Positions 42,990 to 43,336 of a DNA stretch of 43,336 bases are shown piece by piece (position 1 is the stretch's first letter; each line of letters begins with the position of its first letter). This DNA comes from Desulfobulbaceae bacterium (lineage in GTDB: Bacteria; Desulfobacterota; Desulfobulbia; Desulfobulbales; Desulfocapsaceae), in NCBI GenBank assembly GCA_019163335.1, contig JAFLKM010000041.1, positions 2,273-45,608 of the forward strand, written 5' to 3'. Below the pieces are notes generated by a model, which searched no databases, had not been told where the DNA came from, and was given only the letters and a program-made list of their open reading frames with translations. Made by a program: the position numbers and the translations under genes.

Positions 42990-43258
42990 AAAGAATTGAT
43001 CAATGCCGTAAACAGATGGTCCAAAGCATCAAGGTGTTAGAAAGAACCCAAGCCGTCGCACAAAAAAAACTTGAACTTATGAGTGCCTTACAGCTTATTT
43101 TCTTTTTTTTACAAGAAAATAAGCTGCGAAGAGCTCTTAACCCGTTTATCGGGGTCAGGTTCATAAACGGCATAAGGGGCCGTAAAGAAATGGAAAAAAA
43201 TGTACAAGTTATTTCTGAACGGCCCCTAAAGAACAACCCATGGAATCCACCCCTGTGA
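42986..43258 (+). CDS. Doubtful small open frame between fliM and fliN
   Basis: The ATG overlaps the fliM stop as ATGA, which favours translational coupling. The first about 35 residues (MKRIDQCRKQMVQSIKVLER, then AVAQKKLELMSALQL) could form a short helix. From about 43081 on, the frame runs through two structured repeat copies and then into the start of fliN, so the last 55 residues are repeat-derived. It may be a short native gene whose end was replaced by repeat insertion, or a chance frame. I recognise no family. Confidence 0.3.
   Translation: MKRIDQCRKQMVQSIKVLERTQAVAQKKLELMSALQLIFFFLQENKLRRALNPFIGVRFINGIRGRKEMEKNVQVISERPLKNNPWNPPL
43081..43155 (+). repeat. Diverged copy of the structured repeat (copy G)
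   Basis: CAGCTTATTTTCTT pairs perfectly over 14 bp with AAGAAAATAAGCTG around TTTTTTAC. The flanking sequence matches copy F closely (AGTGCCTTACAG before the arm), and AGCTCTTAACCCG after it resembles the conserved ACTCTTATGCCG. Most of the outer stem is lost. It abuts and slightly overlaps inverted copy E. Confidence 0.65.
43141..43229 (-). repeat. Inverted copy of the structured repeat between fliM and fliN (copy E)
   Basis: Read on the minus strand it begins TTAG. AGGGGCCGT pairs perfectly over nine bp with ACGGCCCCT. The enclosed hairpin is AGAAAT/ATTTCT with a long loop containing seven T. CTTATGCCG is identical to the other copies, and CCGTTTAT then pairs perfectly with ATAAACGG. It is opposite in direction to the flagellar genes around it. 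Confidence 0.85.
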
Positions 43259-43336
43259 ACCCGATGAATGGAAAACCAGACCCAGACGAATTGAAAGAGC
43301 TTCTTAAGGACGACGCCGTCCACAGCAAAATTCCCG
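43240..43336 (+). CDS. fliN: Flagellar motor switch protein FliN, 5' end only
   Basis: Only 32 codons lie in the window (MESTPVNPMNGKPDPDELKE, then LLKDDAVHSKIP). The hydrophilic start running into a short IP segment fits the N-terminal tail of FliN before its SpoA domain, and fliN is the expected gene after fliM. A later ATG at 43264 is possible. FliN forms the lower C-ring with FliM and takes part in switching and export. The call depends mainly on position. Confidence 0.6.
   Translation, partial: MESTPVNPMNGKPDPDELKELLKDDAVHSKIP

Noticed and set aside
5198-43229. The repeat copies as ordinary intrinsic terminators
   Set aside because: In most copies the T run lies in the hairpin loop and not after the stem, and copies sit inside operons whose downstream genes must be transcribed.

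Overview
The window looks like chromosomal DNA from an anaerobic, flagellated member of the Desulfobacterota (former Deltaproteobacteria), most likely close to the Desulfobulbales. This placement is an inference. It rests on a B12-dependent class II ribonucleotide reductase, a DUF134/NifX-like pair typical of anaerobes, an NtrYX pair preceded by a DUF4390 gene, deltaproteobacterial-style flagellar gene order, and CheX/CheC-type phosphatases. No rRNA or tRNA gene was recognised, so the species cannot be named.

Layout. 1-390: three tandem 128-bp repeat units. 391-3098 (minus): rhodanese/metallo-beta-lactamase protein, bioD, a small cysteine-rich protein and a CYTH protein. 3373-10062 (plus): a tripartite RND efflux system with its TetR regulator, whose start codon lies inside a perfect 20-bp palindrome. 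10321-11910: prfC. 12075-12943 (minus): DUF134 regulator and NifX-like protein. 13427-17776 (plus): DUF4390 protein and an NtrY/NtrX-type two-component system. 17933-18913: hemB, closed by a strong terminator. 18998-22502 (minus): small hypothetical, VanZ-like, SEC-C protein and nrdJ. 23156-26638 (minus): a CheY receiver with two CheX-like proteins and a protein with two CheC/CheX-like domains plus a degenerate receiver. 27079-43336 (plus): flagellar genes, with a secreted TPR protein followed by flgB, flgC, fliE, fliF, fliG, fliH, fliI, fliJ, a motE-like gene, fliK, flgD and flgE, then a terminator, then fliL, fliM and the start of fliN.

The most unusual signal is a dispersed structured repeat family that ordinary annotation would miss. 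I count eight to ten copies between genes. Each typically begins with TTAG, forms an outer stem that encloses a variable hairpin with a T-rich loop, continues with a near-constant CTTATGCCG segment, and ends in a second variable hairpin. The stems differ in sequence between copies yet remain paired, which indicates selection on an RNA or DNA structure. Three copies begin exactly on the TAG stop codon of the preceding gene (the efflux adaptor, prfC and fliE). One copy lies inverted between fliM and fliN beside a diverged forward copy.

The flagellar genes and the CheY/CheX cluster diverge from a shared intergenic region. Two candidate sigma-54 promoters with exact GG-N10-GC spacing lie before the TPR-flgB operon and before fliL. 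Together these suggest RpoN control of flagellar structural genes and a local module for rapid removal of CheY phosphate.
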